DNA from: Salinicola salarius
GTDB lineage: Bacteria; Pseudomonadota; Gammaproteobacteria; Pseudomonadales; Halomonadaceae
NCBI RefSeq assembly: GCF_002179555.1
Contig: NZ_NHOU01000004.1
Span: 124,001 to 188,000, forward strand
DNA length: 64,000 bases
Reading direction: 5' to 3'
The translations under genes and the position numbers were made by a program. Positions 34,559 through 44,149 of the stretch are shown here, piece after piece (within the stretch, counting starts at the first letter, position 1; the number at the start of each line of letters is the position of its first letter). The notes under the pieces are model-generated. The model saw only the letters and a program-made list of their open reading frames with translations, was not told where the DNA came from and did not search any database.

Positions 34559-36193
34559 ATGCGTCGTTCCTTTACCGACAGCACCTTCCTGCGATTCTAC
34601 GTGTCGCTGCTGGCGGCGTTGGTCATTACCTTTGCGCTGGTACTGTTCGGCTTCCTGGTCGTCGACAAGGTGCGTCAGGAGCACTACCGGGAAAATCTCG
34701 TCAGCGGCCCGCTGGCACTGCTTTCCGATCTCGTCTCCCGCCAGCCGTTGGCGCAGCGCGATGACTGGCTGGCGTCGATGGCGTCGACACTGGGCATGCC
34801 GTTGGGATTGTTCCAGCTCGATGACCTGTCGCTGAATTACTTCGAGCGGGCGCGATTGCGTGAGAACCGGCCGGTGATCGAATCCATCGATGATGGCTGG
34901 CGCTCGCTGTACCAGCTGCCTAACTCCAGTTGGGTGCTGGCGGCGCGGATCAACAGTCTCAACGAGATGCAGCTTCGTGGTATCACCGAAGTGCTGCGTA
35001 GCTGGTTGAGCGGCGAAGAGGAGGAGATTCAGGCTCGCCGGCTGGCGCGCGTCCAGCAGCAGTTCCATATGCCGGTTGGTCTCTATACTTCGCCGCCGAC
35101 GGATGTCGATCCTATCCAGGCGACGCGTCTCGACGCCGGCGAAGTGGTGGTGCGTCTCGAAACGGGGCTGAGTGCGCTCTACATTCACGCCCGGGTCGGG
35201 CCGGATCGCTGGTTGCGAATCGGCCCGCTGCCCAGTTTCGAGCCGATGCCGGTGTCGCTGGCGCTGGCTTTGCTGATCATGGTGCTGACGACACTGGCCG
35301 GCGCCATCTATCTCATCGTGTGGGGCGTCGAAGGCCGGGTGGGGCGGCTCGAACGGGCCGCGACGCGCATTGCGGCAGGTCATCTCAACTCGAGAGTGCG
35401 GGTCGACAGCAACGACTTCATCGGCCGTCTGGGCATGGCGCTCAACGGCATGGCGGCACAGGTCCAGACGCTGCTGCGCAGCCAGCAGGAGATGATTCGG
35501 GCCGTCTCCCACGAGCTGCGTACGCCGGTGGCACGCATTCGCTTTGCGGTACAGATGCTGGAAGATCTCAGCAAGGATGAGGTTGCGCAGCGCCAACTGG
35601 CGGGGATCGATGAGGATATCGCCGAACTCGACCGGCTGATCGATGAAATCCTCACCTACGCCAAGCTCGACAGCGAGAATGCCCAGGGCGTGACGCTGCA
35701 GACGGAAAGCCTGGAGTGTCGCGCGCTCGCCTGGCGAGTACTGGAGACGTTGAGCCCGCTGCATCCGCACCTCGAACTGCGCGTTGCCGATGGCGAAGAG
35801 CTCGAGGTGGAGGCGGAGCCACGCTATCTGCAGCGTGCGGTCCAGAACCTGGTCGCCAATGCCTGCCGGCATGCGGAGAGTCAGGTCGTGGTGAAGGTCC
35901 ATCGCGAACCCCGAGCCGTGCGCATCGATGTCGAAGACGATGGCCCCGGGGTGCCGGAAGAGAAGCGCATCGCCATCTTCAAGCCATTCGCCCGGCTGGA
36001 CGACAGTCGCACCCGGCGCTCGGGCGGCTACGGCCTGGGGCTCTCCATCGTCCAGAAGATCATGGCCTGGCACGGCGGCAATGTCGTGGTCGATCGCAGC
36101 GAAAGCCTGGGCGGCGCTCGCTTCAGTCTGCTGCTGCCGCTACACGGCCGGGAGGCGATTCGGCCGCTGACATTCGACGAAGAGACGGTCTGA
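34559..36193 (+). CDS. rstB: RstB-like sensor histidine kinase
   Basis: The 544-residue kinase has TM1 at about 11-35, a periplasmic domain of about 200 residues, TM2 at about 232-254 and HAMP (GRLERAATRIAAGHLNSRV). The phosphoacceptor is H318 in RAVSHELRTPVARIRF. The ATPase lobe has NLVANACRHA, VEDDGPGVPEEKR and GGYGLGLSIVQKIMAWHGG. The EGRVGRLERAATRI run after TM2 resembles RstB. It is co-transcribed with rstA and is followed by convergent metR only 48 bases on. Confidence 0.9.
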   Translation: MRRSFTDSTFLRFYVSLLAALVITFALVLFGFLVVDKVRQEHYRENLVSGPLALLSDLVSRQPLAQRDDWLASMASTLGMPLGLFQLDDLSLNYFERARLRENRPVIESIDDGWRSLYQLPNSSWVLAARINSLNEMQLRGITEVLRSWLSGEEEEIQARRLARVQQQFHMPVGLYTSPPTDVDPIQATRLDAGEVVVRLETGLSALYIHARVGPDRWLRIGPLPSFEPMPVSLALALLIMVLTTLAGAIYLIVWGVEGRVGRLERAATRIAAGHLNSRVRVDSNDFIGRLGMALNGMAAQVQTLLRSQQEMIRAVSHELRTPVARIRFAVQMLEDLSKDEVAQRQLAGIDEDIAELDRLIDEILTYAKLDSENAQGVTLQTESLECRALAWRVLETLSPLHPHLELRVADGEELEVEAEPRYLQRAVQNLVANACRHAESQVVVKVHREPRAVRIDVEDDGPGVPEEKRIAIFKPFARLDDSRTRRSGGYGLGLSIVQKIMAWHGGNVVVDRSESLGGARFSLLLPLHGREAIRPLTFDEETV

Positions 36194-36241
36194 CGACCCT
36201 TCGCGGTTGCCCCATTCGCGGCTTCGGTAAGCGCCCGATCG

Positions 36242-37174
36242 TCAGGCGTCGTCCGGCGTGCCGGCTGGCTTGACGCCACTGAGCACCGCAAACGAAGTGT
36301 CTCTTGCGGTGCGGATGAAGTCCTCCATCCACGGCAGTTCCAGATTGTCCTCCCGCACTGCCGCGTAGAGCGTGCTCCACACCCCGTCCTTGCCCAGCGG
36401 CAGCGCCTTGACGTAATCCCGCTCCAGATACTCCGTCAGCGCCCAGTTGGGCAGGGCGCACACTCCGCGGCCACTCGCCACCAGCTGCATCATCATCACC
36501 GTGAGTTCGGCGCTGCGGATCTCCTGCGGGCGTACGCCGGCAGGATCGAGAAACTGGGTGAAGACATCCAGACGGGCGTGCTCCACCGGATAGACGATGA
36601 GCGTTTCCGTGGCGAGATCCGAAGGCTCGACCCAGCTTCGGGTCGCCAGCGCATGCTGCTTGGCAACGGCAAGCAGGCCTTCGTAGCGGAACAGCGGCGC
36701 ATAGTGTACGCCCGGCAACGGCTCCGGGTTGTCCGTGATGACCAGATCGAGCGCCTCGCGCGTCAGCCCCGGCAGCAGATCGAAGTTCTGGCCGCTGGGA
36801 ATATCGACTTCCACCTCCGGCCAGTGGTCGCGGAAATGGTCGATCGTCGGCATCAACCACTGGAAGCAGCTGTGGCACTCGATCGCCATGTGCAGGCGAC
36901 CCTGTTCGTGGCCGGCCAGCCGTGCCAGATCGCGTTCCGCCAGACGCAGCTGGGGCAGCACCTGTTCGGCCAGGGTCAGCAGCCGTTCCCCGGCGCGGGT
37001 GAACGACACCGGACGCGTCTTGCGGGCAAACAACGGCATGCCGAGCCGCGACTCGAGATCCTTGATCTGGTGCGATAGCGCCGACTGGGTCAGGTGAACG
37101 CGCTCCGCCGCTTCGACCAGCGAGCCGGTGTCACGCAGAGCGATCAACGTGCGGAGATGGCGAAGTTCGAGCAT
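36242..37174 (-). CDS. metR: MetR-type LysR regulator of methionine synthesis
   Basis: The 310-residue protein aligns along its length with E. coli MetR. It has MLELRHLRTLIALRDTGSL and TQSALSHQIKDLESRLG (winged helix), then MAIECHSCFQWLMPTIDHF and ETLIVYPVEHARLDVF in the homocysteine-binding part. ATG 37174 matches the family start; an in-frame GTG at 37192 is possible. It is divergent from metE, its classic target, and a MetR-type box overlaps its start. Confidence 0.93.
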   Translation of the reverse strand: MLELRHLRTLIALRDTGSLVEAAERVHLTQSALSHQIKDLESRLGMPLFARKTRPVSFTRAGERLLTLAEQVLPQLRLAERDLARLAGHEQGRLHMAIECHSCFQWLMPTIDHFRDHWPEVEVDIPSGQNFDLLPGLTREALDLVITDNPEPLPGVHYAPLFRYEGLLAVAKQHALATRSWVEPSDLATETLIVYPVEHARLDVFTQFLDPAGVRPQEIRSAELTVMMMQLVASGRGVCALPNWALTEYLERDYVKALPLGKDGVWSTLYAAVREDNLELPWMEDFIRTARDTSFAVLSGVKPAGTPDDA

Positions 37175-37178
37175 GTGA

Positions 37179-37191
37179 TGAACTGTGCTCA
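37179..37191. promoter_or_regulatory. MetR-binding-type box TGAA-N5-CTCA
   Basis: TGAACTGTGCTCA matches the published MetR consensus TGAA-N5-TTCA at seven of eight fixed bases. It lies just upstream of the metR ATG and 109 bases before metE, so it could serve both repression of metR and activation of metE. Confidence 0.55.
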
Positions 37192-37299
37192 CGTTGAGGA
37201 TTAGATAAACGCGTTTGATTCAAGGTGCGTTGCCGGAGAGACTGCCCGCCAAGCCATGATCTTCTCCATTCTAACCGTTAACTCCGAGAGACCCCACAA

Positions 37300-39603
37300 A
37301 TGACCACCCTGGTGCACACTCTGGGCTATCCGCGCATCGGCGCGCATCGCGAATTGAAGAAAGCCGTCGAAGCCTACTGGAAGGGCGAGCTGGACCGAGA
37401 CGGACTCGAAAAGGAAGGCGCGCGACTGCGCAAGGCGCACTGGCAGGACCAGATTGACGCCGGCCTGGATGTCGTCACCGTCGGTGACTTCGCTTTCTAC
37501 GATCAGGTGCTCAACGTTTCCGTGCTGGTGGGGGCGGTGCCGCCACGCTTCGGCAGTGTCGAAGGGGAGGTCGATCTCGACACCAGTTTCCGCATGGCAC
37601 GGGGCCGCGCTCCCTCCGGCGAGCCGGCGCCGGCCTGCGAGATGACCAAGTATTTCGACACCAATTATCACTATCTGGTGCCGGAGTTGTACGAAGGACA
37701 GACGTTCCGGATTGCCAGTAAGCGGCTGTTCGAGGAAGTGGCCGAAGCCAAGGCGCAAGGGCATCCGGTCAAGGTGGCGCTGACCGGCCCCGTCACCTGG
37801 TTGTGGCTGGCCAAGTCCAAGAGCGAAGGGCTCGAACGCCTTTCGTTGCTCGACGATCTGGTCGCGACCTATGGCCAAATCCTAAGCCGGCTCGCCGACG
37901 CCGGCGTCGAATGGGTGCAGCTGGACGAGCCGGCGCTGGTCCAGGATCTGCCGGGCGAGTGGCAGCGCGCGTTCGAATCCGCCTACAATCAGCTGCAATC
38001 GGCCCCGGTCAAGCTGCTGGTGGCAAGTTACTTCGGCGGCCTCGGTGACAACCTGGGGCTGGCGGTATCGCTGCCGGTCGAGGGGCTGCACGTGGATCTG
38101 GTGCGGGCACCGCAGCAGCTCAGGGCCGTGCTCGATCGCCTGTCGCCCTACAAGGTGCTTTCCGTCGGAGCCATCGACGGCCGCAACATCTGGCGCGCCG
38201 ACCTCGAACGTCTCGCCAGTGAACTCAAGGATGCCAAATCTCGCCTAGGCGATCGGCTGTGGCTGGCCCCGAGCTGTTCGCTGCTCCACGTGCCGGTGGA
38301 TCTGGACAACGAAATCAAGCTCGATCCGGAGCTGAAGAGCTGGCTGGCGTTCGCGCGTCAGAAGCTGGATGAAGTCGTGACGCTTGCCCATGTGCTCGAT
38401 GGCGCGGAAACGGCGGCGGATCGTCAGCGCGTCGAGGATGCCAGTCGAGCCCTGGCGGCGCGGCGCGAGTCACAGCGCATTCACAAGCCGCAGGTCGCCG
38501 AGCGGCTATCGAAGGTCGGCGATGCCGACACGCGTCGCGCCAGCGTCTATACGGTTCGGGGCGCGGCACAGCGTGAGCGACTGAATCTGCCGCTGTTCCC
38601 GACGACCACGATCGGCTCCTTCCCGCAGACACAGGAAATCCGTGCGGCCCGCCGCGACTTCAAGCGGGGCGAACTGGACGCGGCGGATTACGAAGCGCGC
38701 ATGCGCGAAGAGATCGCGCTGGTGGTCGAACGCCAGGAAGAGCTTGGGCTCGATGTGCCGGTGCATGGCGAGGCCGAGCGTAACGACATGGTCGAGTATT
38801 TCGGCGAGCAGCTCGACGGTTTCGCCTTCACCCAGAACGGGTGGGTGCAGAGCTACGGCTCCCGCTGCGTCAAACCGCCGGTGATCTTCGGTGACGTGAC
38901 GCGGCCTGAAGCGATGACGGTGCGCTGGAGCGAGTACGCGCAGTCGCTGACCGACAAGCCCATGAAAGGCATGCTCACCGGGCCGGTGACGATCCTGCAG
39001 TGGTCCTTCGTCCGTGACGATCAGCCCCGTGCCACCACCTGCCGCCAGATCGCCCTGGCGCTGCGTGACGAGGTCGCCGACCTCGAGCGCGCTGGTATCG
39101 CGATCATCCAGATCGACGAGCCGGCGCTACGGGAAGGACTGCCGTTGCGCCAGGCCGAGTGGCAGGCATATCTCGACTGGGCGGTGGAGTGCTTCCAGCT
39201 GAGCGCTGCCGTGGTGGCCGACGAGACGCAGATCCACACCCATATGTGCTATGCGGAGTTCAACGACATCATCGGCGCTATCGCCGCCATGGATGCCGAT
39301 GTCATCACCATCGAGACCTCGCGTTCCGACATGGAACTGCTGGGCGCCTTCCAGCACTTCGGTGATTCCAGCAAAATCGGGCCCAACGAGATCGGGCCGG
39401 GTGTCTACGACATCCACTCCCCGAACATTCCCGAGCGCGCGTGGATGGTCGACCTGATGGTCAAGGCCGCGGAAAAGTTCCCGGCCGAGCGGCTCTGGGT
39501 CAACCCGGATTGCGGGTTGAAGACCCGCGGCTGGGCCGAAGTGGAGCCGGCACTGGCCAATATGGTCGAGGCGGCCCGGGAACTGAGACGGCGCTATGCC
39601 TGA
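37300..39603 (+). CDS. metE: cobalamin-independent methionine synthase
   Basis: The 767-residue enzyme transfers a methyl group from 5-methyltetrahydropteroyltriglutamate to homocysteine. It has the two-barrel MetE layout: [21 protein letters not shown] region at the start, [12 protein letters not shown] near the middle and [19 protein letters not shown]. The zinc ligands His and Cys are in [11 protein letters not shown], with Glu in the [11 protein letters not shown] region and the last Cys in [13 protein letters not shown]. It is divergent from metR. No cobalamin riboswitch is seen in the short upstream gap. Confidence 0.96.
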   Translation: MTTLVHTLGYPRIGAHRELKKAVEAYWKGELDRDGLEKEGARLRKAHWQDQIDAGLDVVTVGDFAFYDQVLNVSVLVGAVPPRFGSVEGEVDLDTSFRMARGRAPSGEPAPACEMTKYFDTNYHYLVPELYEGQTFRIASKRLFEEVAEAKAQGHPVKVALTGPVTWLWLAKSKSEGLERLSLLDDLVATYGQILSRLADAGVEWVQLDEPALVQDLPGEWQRAFESAYNQLQSAPVKLLVASYFGGLGDNLGLAVSLPVEGLHVDLVRAPQQLRAVLDRLSPYKVLSVGAIDGRNIWRADLERLASELKDAKSRLGDRLWLAPSCSLLHVPVDLDNEIKLDPELKSWLAFARQKLDEVVTLAHVLDGAETAADRQRVEDASRALAARRESQRIHKPQVAERLSKVGDADTRRASVYTVRGAAQRERLNLPLFPTTTIGSFPQTQEIRAARRDFKRGELDAADYEARMREEIALVVERQEELGLDVPVHGEAERNDMVEYFGEQLDGFAFTQNGWVQSYGSRCVKPPVIFGDVTRPEAMTVRWSEYAQSLTDKPMKGMLTGPVTILQWSFVRDDQPRATTCRQIALALRDEVADLERAGIAIIQIDEPALREGLPLRQAEWQAYLDWAVECFQLSAAVVADETQIHTHMCYAEFNDIIGAIAAMDADVITIETSRSDMELLGAFQHFGDSSKIGPNEIGPGVYDIHSPNIPERAWMVDLMVKAAEKFPAERLWVNPDCGLKTRGWAEVEPALANMVEAARELRRRYA

Positions 39604-39690
39604 AGCGCGCTCGGCGCAATGAACCTCGCCGGGTTTGGCCAGCCGCTGGGTTTGGCCCATCGATGACGCTGACATGTTAGGCTGAGCGTT

Positions 39691-39721
39691 GCGCCGCGAG
39701 ACGATCTCGCGGCGCTTTTTT
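39691..39721 (+). terminator. terminator after metE
   Basis: GCGCCGCGAGA pairs with TCTCGCGGCGC around CGA, followed by six T. Confidence 0.93.
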
Positions 39722-39772
39722 GTGACCTGCCACCCCTGGCGGTCACCCTCCGGGCCGTCGCTGCGCGACGTC

Positions 39773-39797
39773 AAAAATCGCTCCCGGCGATTTTTTG
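39773..39797. terminator. second hairpin with A- and T-runs downstream of metE
   Basis: AAAATCGC pairs with GCGATTTT around TCCCG, with extra A before and T after, so it could end transcription in both directions. It is a tandem back-up to the metE terminator and sits 13 bases before a mobile-type repeat. Confidence 0.7.
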
Positions 39798-39809
39798 TGA
39801 CGGCTATCC

Positions 39810-39950
39810 GAGGGTGTTTACAAAACAGGCGAACGAAGACAAGGCAAGGCGAAATTGGACGAGAAAGCGGAGTTTACAGGGCGTAAATGAGTATTTTGAG
39901 GTCAATTTCAACGCCGCATTGTCGAGTGCAGCCCTTTGGTAAACACTCTC
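39810..39950. repeat. ~140-bp dispersed inverted-repeat-ended element, copy 2 (MITE-like)
   Basis: The start GAGGGTGTTTACAAAACAGGC is shared with copy 1 at 3421 (first 20 bases identical apart from boundary choice), and the end GGTAAACACTCTC mirrors it. The interior differs from copy 1 at scattered bases, e.g. AATTGGACGAGAAAGCGG for AATTGGCCGAAAACACGG. The right end lies 33 bases before the start codon of the lipoprotein gene at 39984, so the element may contribute to that gene's promoter. Confidence 0.8.
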
Positions 39951-39983
39951 TTCGTGTCCAGACATCTCTCGGGAATCGTGCTC

Positions 39984-40769
39984 ATGTCCAAAGCGCTTCA
40001 GGCTGGCAAAGACCGCCGCGTCCTCTATCGTCATCGTTCATCGGTTCGCTGGTTGGCCGTGTCGATCTGTGCATTCGTGCTCGCGGGCTGCGCCAGCGGC
40101 GGGCAGCAGGAAGTGTCTTCCGCCGCGCCGCCGTCAGGGCTGGATGCGCTCAAGTCGCCGCTGATGCCAAGCGCCTTCTTTGCCGATGGGGGCGAGGCCT
40201 TCACCGCCTGGCGCTGCACGCCGTCTCAGGATCTGGTGACCACCACGCCCGACGATCGGCGGCTGCGACTGTGGACGGCGCTGGGGGAAACCGAGCTGCC
40301 CAGTGCCGTGGTCGGCACCGGTTCGCGCTACCAGCTCGGCGGGCTATCGTTCTGGCGCCAGGGGCGCGATGCCCGTGTCGAGAGCGACAACGGGCGGCTG
40401 GTCTGTACCCTGGCCAGTGAGCGCAAGACGACCACGCGGCAGGAACACCCCGAAAGCATTTTCTACGCCAGCGGCAACGAACCGGGCTGGAACCTGTCCC
40501 TGGATCGCAACAGCCACTCGCTGACGCTGGTGTCCGACTACGGCCAGGCCGAGGATACCTTCGACTACCGGGTCGCCTCGGTGCAGAACGGTAGCGAGGC
40601 ACGCATGGTGCTGGTCAGCGACAGCGGACGATACCCCATGGAGCTGGATCTGCGAGCCGGCGCCTGCTTCGATGACATGAGTGGCAAACCGTGGCCGGTC
40701 AAGGTGACGCTGCGCTATGGCGACCGGGAGTTCCACGGTTGCGGACAAGGCGTCGAAGCCAGCCGTTGA
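39984..40769 (+). CDS. lipoprotein with COG3650-like and MliC-like regions
   Basis: The 261-residue protein has a basic N-terminus and lipoprotein signal SICAFVLAGCASGG (acylated Cys near residue 34). A middle region resembles the MliC lysozyme-inhibitor fold (FTAWRCTPSQDL ... RYQLGGLSFWRQG). The C-terminal region is of COG3650 type (FYASGNEPGWNLSLDRN, YPMELDLRAGACFDDMSGKP, REFHGCGQG). ATG 39984 follows GGGA. Assignment of the MliC part is by eye. The mobile-type repeat ends just upstream. Confidence 0.82.
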   Translation: MSKALQAGKDRRVLYRHRSSVRWLAVSICAFVLAGCASGGQQEVSSAAPPSGLDALKSPLMPSAFFADGGEAFTAWRCTPSQDLVTTTPDDRRLRLWTALGETELPSAVVGTGSRYQLGGLSFWRQGRDARVESDNGRLVCTLASERKTTTRQEHPESIFYASGNEPGWNLSLDRNSHSLTLVSDYGQAEDTFDYRVASVQNGSEARMVLVSDSGRYPMELDLRAGACFDDMSGKPWPVKVTLRYGDREFHGCGQGVEASR

Positions 40770-40943
40770 AGGCCAATGGCGGCGTGTCCGCTCTGGCGAG
40801 GAACCGGTACGAGTCGATGCGATCGAACGTTTCATGCCATATTTCGCGGTTTTCATTCCAAAAACCACAATGAATAATGCCTCCCACGTAGCCGTCAGGT
40901 AGCGGCATCTCGCTGTAGTGCAACCCACATTGGAGGCAGTTTC

Positions 40944-41552
40944 ATGGCGCAGCGCATTCTTCTCATCACCAGTTCCCTGTTCGGCGAAGGCGGCCAGTCC
41001 AGCGCGCTGGCAGCATCCTTCAAGTCGGCCCTGGAAGGTCGTGACGTCGAGCTCATCGAGCGCAACGTGGTCGAGCAGGCACTTCCGCACCTGACTGGCG
41101 GCGAAATGACGAGCTGGATGACCGAGCCCGGCGAACGCAGCAACGAACAGCAGGCGCTGGCGCGGATCTCCGACGACCTGCTGGCGGAAGTGGAAGCCAG
41201 TGACGTGCTGGTGCTGGCCGTGCCGCTCTACAACCTGGGGATTCCCAGCCAGCTCAAGTCCTGGTTCGATCGCATCCTGCGTGCCGGCAAGACCTTCCAG
41301 TACACCGCCAACGGGCCGGTGGGGCTGCTCGAGGGCAAGTCCGGTCTGATCCTGGCGGCGCGCGGCGGTATGTACGCCGGCACCGAGATGGATTCCCAGA
41401 CCCCGCATCTCAAGCACATGCTGCGCCTGATCGGCGTCCAGGACGTTCATACGATCTACGCGGAAGGGTTGAATATGGGCGAGGATCGCAAGCAGCAGTC
41501 GCTCAAAGAGGCTCAGCAGGCCATCGCCCAGTACGTGGCAACGCGGTTCTGA
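40944..41552 (+). CDS. azoR: FMN-dependent NADH:quinone/azo reductase
   Basis: The 202-residue flavodoxin-fold enzyme starts MAQRILLITSSLFGEGGQSS and has VLAVPLYNLGIPSQLKSWFD and KSGLILAARGGMYAG, typical of AzoR. It reduces quinones and azo compounds with NADH and is cytosolic and dimeric. TGGAGGCAG precedes ATG 40944. It is single, and a 12-bp-stem hairpin follows it at 41598-41633. Confidence 0.93.
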   Translation: MAQRILLITSSLFGEGGQSSALAASFKSALEGRDVELIERNVVEQALPHLTGGEMTSWMTEPGERSNEQQALARISDDLLAEVEASDVLVLAVPLYNLGIPSQLKSWFDRILRAGKTFQYTANGPVGLLEGKSGLILAARGGMYAGTEMDSQTPHLKHMLRLIGVQDVHTIYAEGLNMGEDRKQQSLKEAQQAIAQYVATRF

Positions 41553-41597
41553 GGCAAAGGCCCGGGAGAACCGCCATTCATCGACCGCTCCAGCCAC

Positions 41598-41633
41598 CGC
41601 GAGGCCGGCCGTGTCGAGACTGCCGGCCTCGCG
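41598..41633. terminator. perfect 12-bp stem hairpin downstream of azoR
   Basis: CGCGAGGCCGGC pairs exactly with GCCGGCCTCGCG around a 12-base loop. No T-run follows, so termination would need help. Confidence 0.45.
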
Positions 41634-41747
41634 ATCGTCGCTGTCGTGCATCGCTCACCGAGCGCCGATATCGCCCCGTCATTCACCGAGTGGCGGCCGT
41701 GGTCTACCATAGAGTGGTTCAACACACTGACGAATCAGGAAGATGTC

Positions 41748-42188
41748 ATGGAATACCTTCACACGATGGTTCGCGTCGCCGATCTCGACGCCTCGCTGCA
41801 TTTCTACTGCGATCTGCTGGGACTGCAGGAAGTCTCGCGAAAGGAGAGCGAGAAAGGGCGCTTCACGCTGGTGTTTCTGGCAACGCCCAACGATACGCCG
41901 CGCGCCAAGGCCGAGCAGTCGCCGATGGTCGAACTGACCTACAACTGGGACCCGGAAGAGTACACAGGGGGGCGCAACTTCGGCCATCTGGCCTATCGGG
42001 TCGACGACATCTACGCGCTGTGCGAGAAGTTGCAGGCGGGTGGCGTCACCATCAATCGTCCGCCGCGAGACGGCCACATGGCGTTCGTGCGTTCGCCGGA
42101 CGGTATCTCCATCGAACTGCTGCAGAAAGGCGACGCCCTGGCACCGCAGGAACCGTGGGCCTCGATGGAAAACACGGGTAGCTGGTAA
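41748..42188 (+). CDS. gloA: lactoylglutathione lyase (glyoxalase I)
   Basis: The 146-residue enzyme converts the methylglyoxal-glutathione adduct to lactoylglutathione. The four metal ligands can be placed: His5 ([10 protein letters not shown]), Glu in MVELTYNWD, His in [10 protein letters not shown] and Glu in [15 protein letters not shown] before ATG 41748 supports this start. It is followed after five bases by tspO, so the two are probably co-transcribed. Confidence 0.94.
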   Translation: MEYLHTMVRVADLDASLHFYCDLLGLQEVSRKESEKGRFTLVFLATPNDTPRAKAEQSPMVELTYNWDPEEYTGGRNFGHLAYRVDDIYALCEKLQAGGVTINRPPRDGHMAFVRSPDGISIELLQKGDALAPQEPWASMENTGSW

Positions 42189-42193
42189 TCGCC

Positions 42194-42667
42194 GTGAGTC
42201 GCTCGAGTCGTCTCTTCTGCGGCTGGTTGCTGCTGGTGGCGATCGCTGCCAGCAGCGGCATTCTGGCCCCGCCCGGCGAGTGGTACGCCGCGCTCGCCAA
42301 GCCGCCTCTGACGCCGCCTGACTGGCTATTCCCCGTCGCCTGGACGCTGCTGTATCTGATGATGACCGTGGCAACGTGGAAGGTGACGTTGGTCGCGCCG
42401 CGCGGCGAACGTGGGAAGGCGCTGCTGCCTTTCGTGCTGCAACTGATCGCCAACGGCCTCTGGTCGTGGCTGTTCTTCGCGGCCCACTGGATGCTGATCG
42501 GTCTGCTTGATCTGCTCCTACTGTGGGGGTTGATCGTCTGGACGATCGTGACCTTCTCGCGCTACTCACGCCTCGCTGCCGGCTTGCTGTTGCCTTATCT
42601 GGTGTGGGCCGGTTTCGCGGCCTATCTGAACGCCGGGGTGCTGGTACTCAACGCGCCATGGAACTGA
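42194..42667 (+). CDS. tspO: TspO/MBR-family tryptophan-rich membrane protein
   Basis: The 157-residue protein has five predicted helices and the family pattern: WYAALAKPPLTPPDWLFPVAWTLLY split across helices 1-2, then LQLIANGLWSWLFFAAHW and LLPYLVWAGFAAYLNAGVLVLN. TspO proteins bind tetrapyrroles and respond to oxidative or osmotic stress. GTG is the likely start, right after gloA. Confidence 0.93.
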   Translation: MSRSSRLFCGWLLLVAIAASSGILAPPGEWYAALAKPPLTPPDWLFPVAWTLLYLMMTVATWKVTLVAPRGERGKALLPFVLQLIANGLWSWLFFAAHWMLIGLLDLLLLWGLIVWTIVTFSRYSRLAAGLLLPYLVWAGFAAYLNAGVLVLNAPWN

Positions 42668-42747
42668 AGGCCGACAAATCGATGGTCGGCCCTTTTGGGA
42701 TCAATATCTATCGGCGGCCAGGATCTATTGATGGCTAAGGAAAGCGC

Positions 42748-43437
42748 ATGAATCATCAAGCTCAATCCCTTCCGGTCGAGATCGACAAGGCCATGCGCCA
42801 GGAAGCCGCCGAACTCGATCGGCTGGATAGCGACGTCTATCGCCAGTTCGATCGCGATCCGCTGGCACCGATCGTTGGCCTCGGGCCCAAAAACGCCAAG
42901 CTCGCCGTGTTCGGGCGGGATCCCGGCAAGAAGGAAGTCGAAGTGGGGTTGCCGTTCGTCGGCGCTGGCGGGCAAAAGGTGCGGGAGGCGCTCTATCGTC
43001 ACCGCCACGGACAACCGCTTCCGGACTTCGAGGCGTCACTGACGGTGGGGGACGACCTGTTCTGGATCAATACCGTTCCCTACAAGCCGGTGGGCAACAA
43101 GGCCTGGTCCATGGCCGTAAAGCGCCGCTTCCAGCCATTGGTGGCGGCCCTGCTGACTCGACAATGGGACGGTGACCGGGTGATCACGCTGGGGCGAGAG
43201 GCGTTTCTCTGGTTTGGTATCGGGCAGTCCCGGGAGGTCCGGGATGCGCTGGAGGCCTTCTGGTCGCGAGAGGACCGCTTCACGGCGACGCATGTCACCC
43301 AACTGACTCTGGACGATGGGGAGACCAAGCGCTTCGTTCTCGCGCCGCTGCCTCACCCTTCGCCGCTCAACCAGCGCTGGTTCAAGCGCTTTCCCGAGTT
43401 GCTGGCTCAGCGGCTGGCGGACTTGAAGATCGGATGA
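42748..43437 (+). CDS. uracil-DNA glycosylase-superfamily protein
   Basis: The 229-residue protein has the UDG-superfamily motif 1-like run FGRDPGKKEVEVGLPFVGAG. A later motif LAPLPHPSPLNQRWFK contains the HPSP loop typical of DNA-intercalation. It resembles family 4/5-type enzymes but lacks an obvious four-Cys iron-sulfur cluster, since no Cys is visible in it. It probably removes uracil or a related base; its substrate is uncertain. AGGAAAGC precedes ATG 42748. Confidence 0.8.
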   Translation: MNHQAQSLPVEIDKAMRQEAAELDRLDSDVYRQFDRDPLAPIVGLGPKNAKLAVFGRDPGKKEVEVGLPFVGAGGQKVREALYRHRHGQPLPDFEASLTVGDDLFWINTVPYKPVGNKAWSMAVKRRFQPLVAALLTRQWDGDRVITLGREAFLWFGIGQSREVRDALEAFWSREDRFTATHVTQLTLDDGETKRFVLAPLPHPSPLNQRWFKRFPELLAQRLADLKIG

Positions 43438-43456
43438 AGTTGCCCGGCGCTACCCG

Positions 43457-43858
43457 TCAGTCGGGTCTGGCTGCCATGCGCCCGCTTCCCAGGAACATGA
43501 TCGCCAGTGCACCGAACAGGAACATACCCTGCAGTTCCAGCGTCCAGCCGCCCTGGTGATTGAGTGTCCACAGCTGGGAGGTATGGACGAGGATCAGCGC
43601 CACGACCATGTTGACTGCCATCAACAGGCCGCCAATCCGTGCCTGCCAACCGACGATGGCCATCAGCGGTGCGACGATCTCGCCAATCAGCACGCCATAG
43701 GCGACGAACGACGGCAGGCCCATCCCCGACAATTGCTGGGCGATACCGTTGAGACTCGTCGGGTCCATCAGCTTGCTGATGCCGTGAAGCAGGATCAGAG
43801 CACCGACACACAGTCGTAGCAACAGCTTGCCCAGATCGTCGTTGTGCAGAAAACGCAT
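43457..43858 (-). CDS. DoxX-family membrane protein
   Basis: The 133-residue protein has four predicted helices and DoxX family patterns: LLLRLCVGALILLHGISKLMDP in the first helix region, then YGVLIGEIVAPLMAIVGWQA and ARIGGLLMAVNMVVALILVH. DoxX proteins are linked to thiosulfate oxidation or oxidative stress in some bacteria, but the role here is unknown. It is convergent with the glycosylase gene and divergent from the GGDEF gene. Confidence 0.9.
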   Translation of the reverse strand: MRFLHNDDLGKLLLRLCVGALILLHGISKLMDPTSLNGIAQQLSGMGLPSFVAYGVLIGEIVAPLMAIVGWQARIGGLLMAVNMVVALILVHTSQLWTLNHQGGWTLELQGMFLFGALAIMFLGSGRMAARPD

Positions 43859-44149
43859 AGGAAATTTCCGTATTAGCCAAAGTCCAGTGCCGTGTCGGCG
43901 CGTCTAGGCTACCAGAACTCGTCCTGATTCACGGCTATAGGAAATTGTTAGCGAATTGTAAGACCTGGACTACAATGTCAAGCGCAGTTTAGACAATGTT
44001 AATTTTTGTCAAAAGCAGTGATACTCGGCCACTCTCTTCCCGGTACTGTGTCAGCCCGCAGCTTGGGTGATTGGCGTTTCGACCAAGCCAGGCCTACGAA
44101 GAGCTCCTGCAAAAAACGGGTCATACCCAAGCACAATAATGAGTCGCCA

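Noticed and set aside
37193-37299. Cobalamin riboswitch before metE
   Set aside because: The gap is too short and lacks the conserved B12-box elements; MetR control explains the layout.
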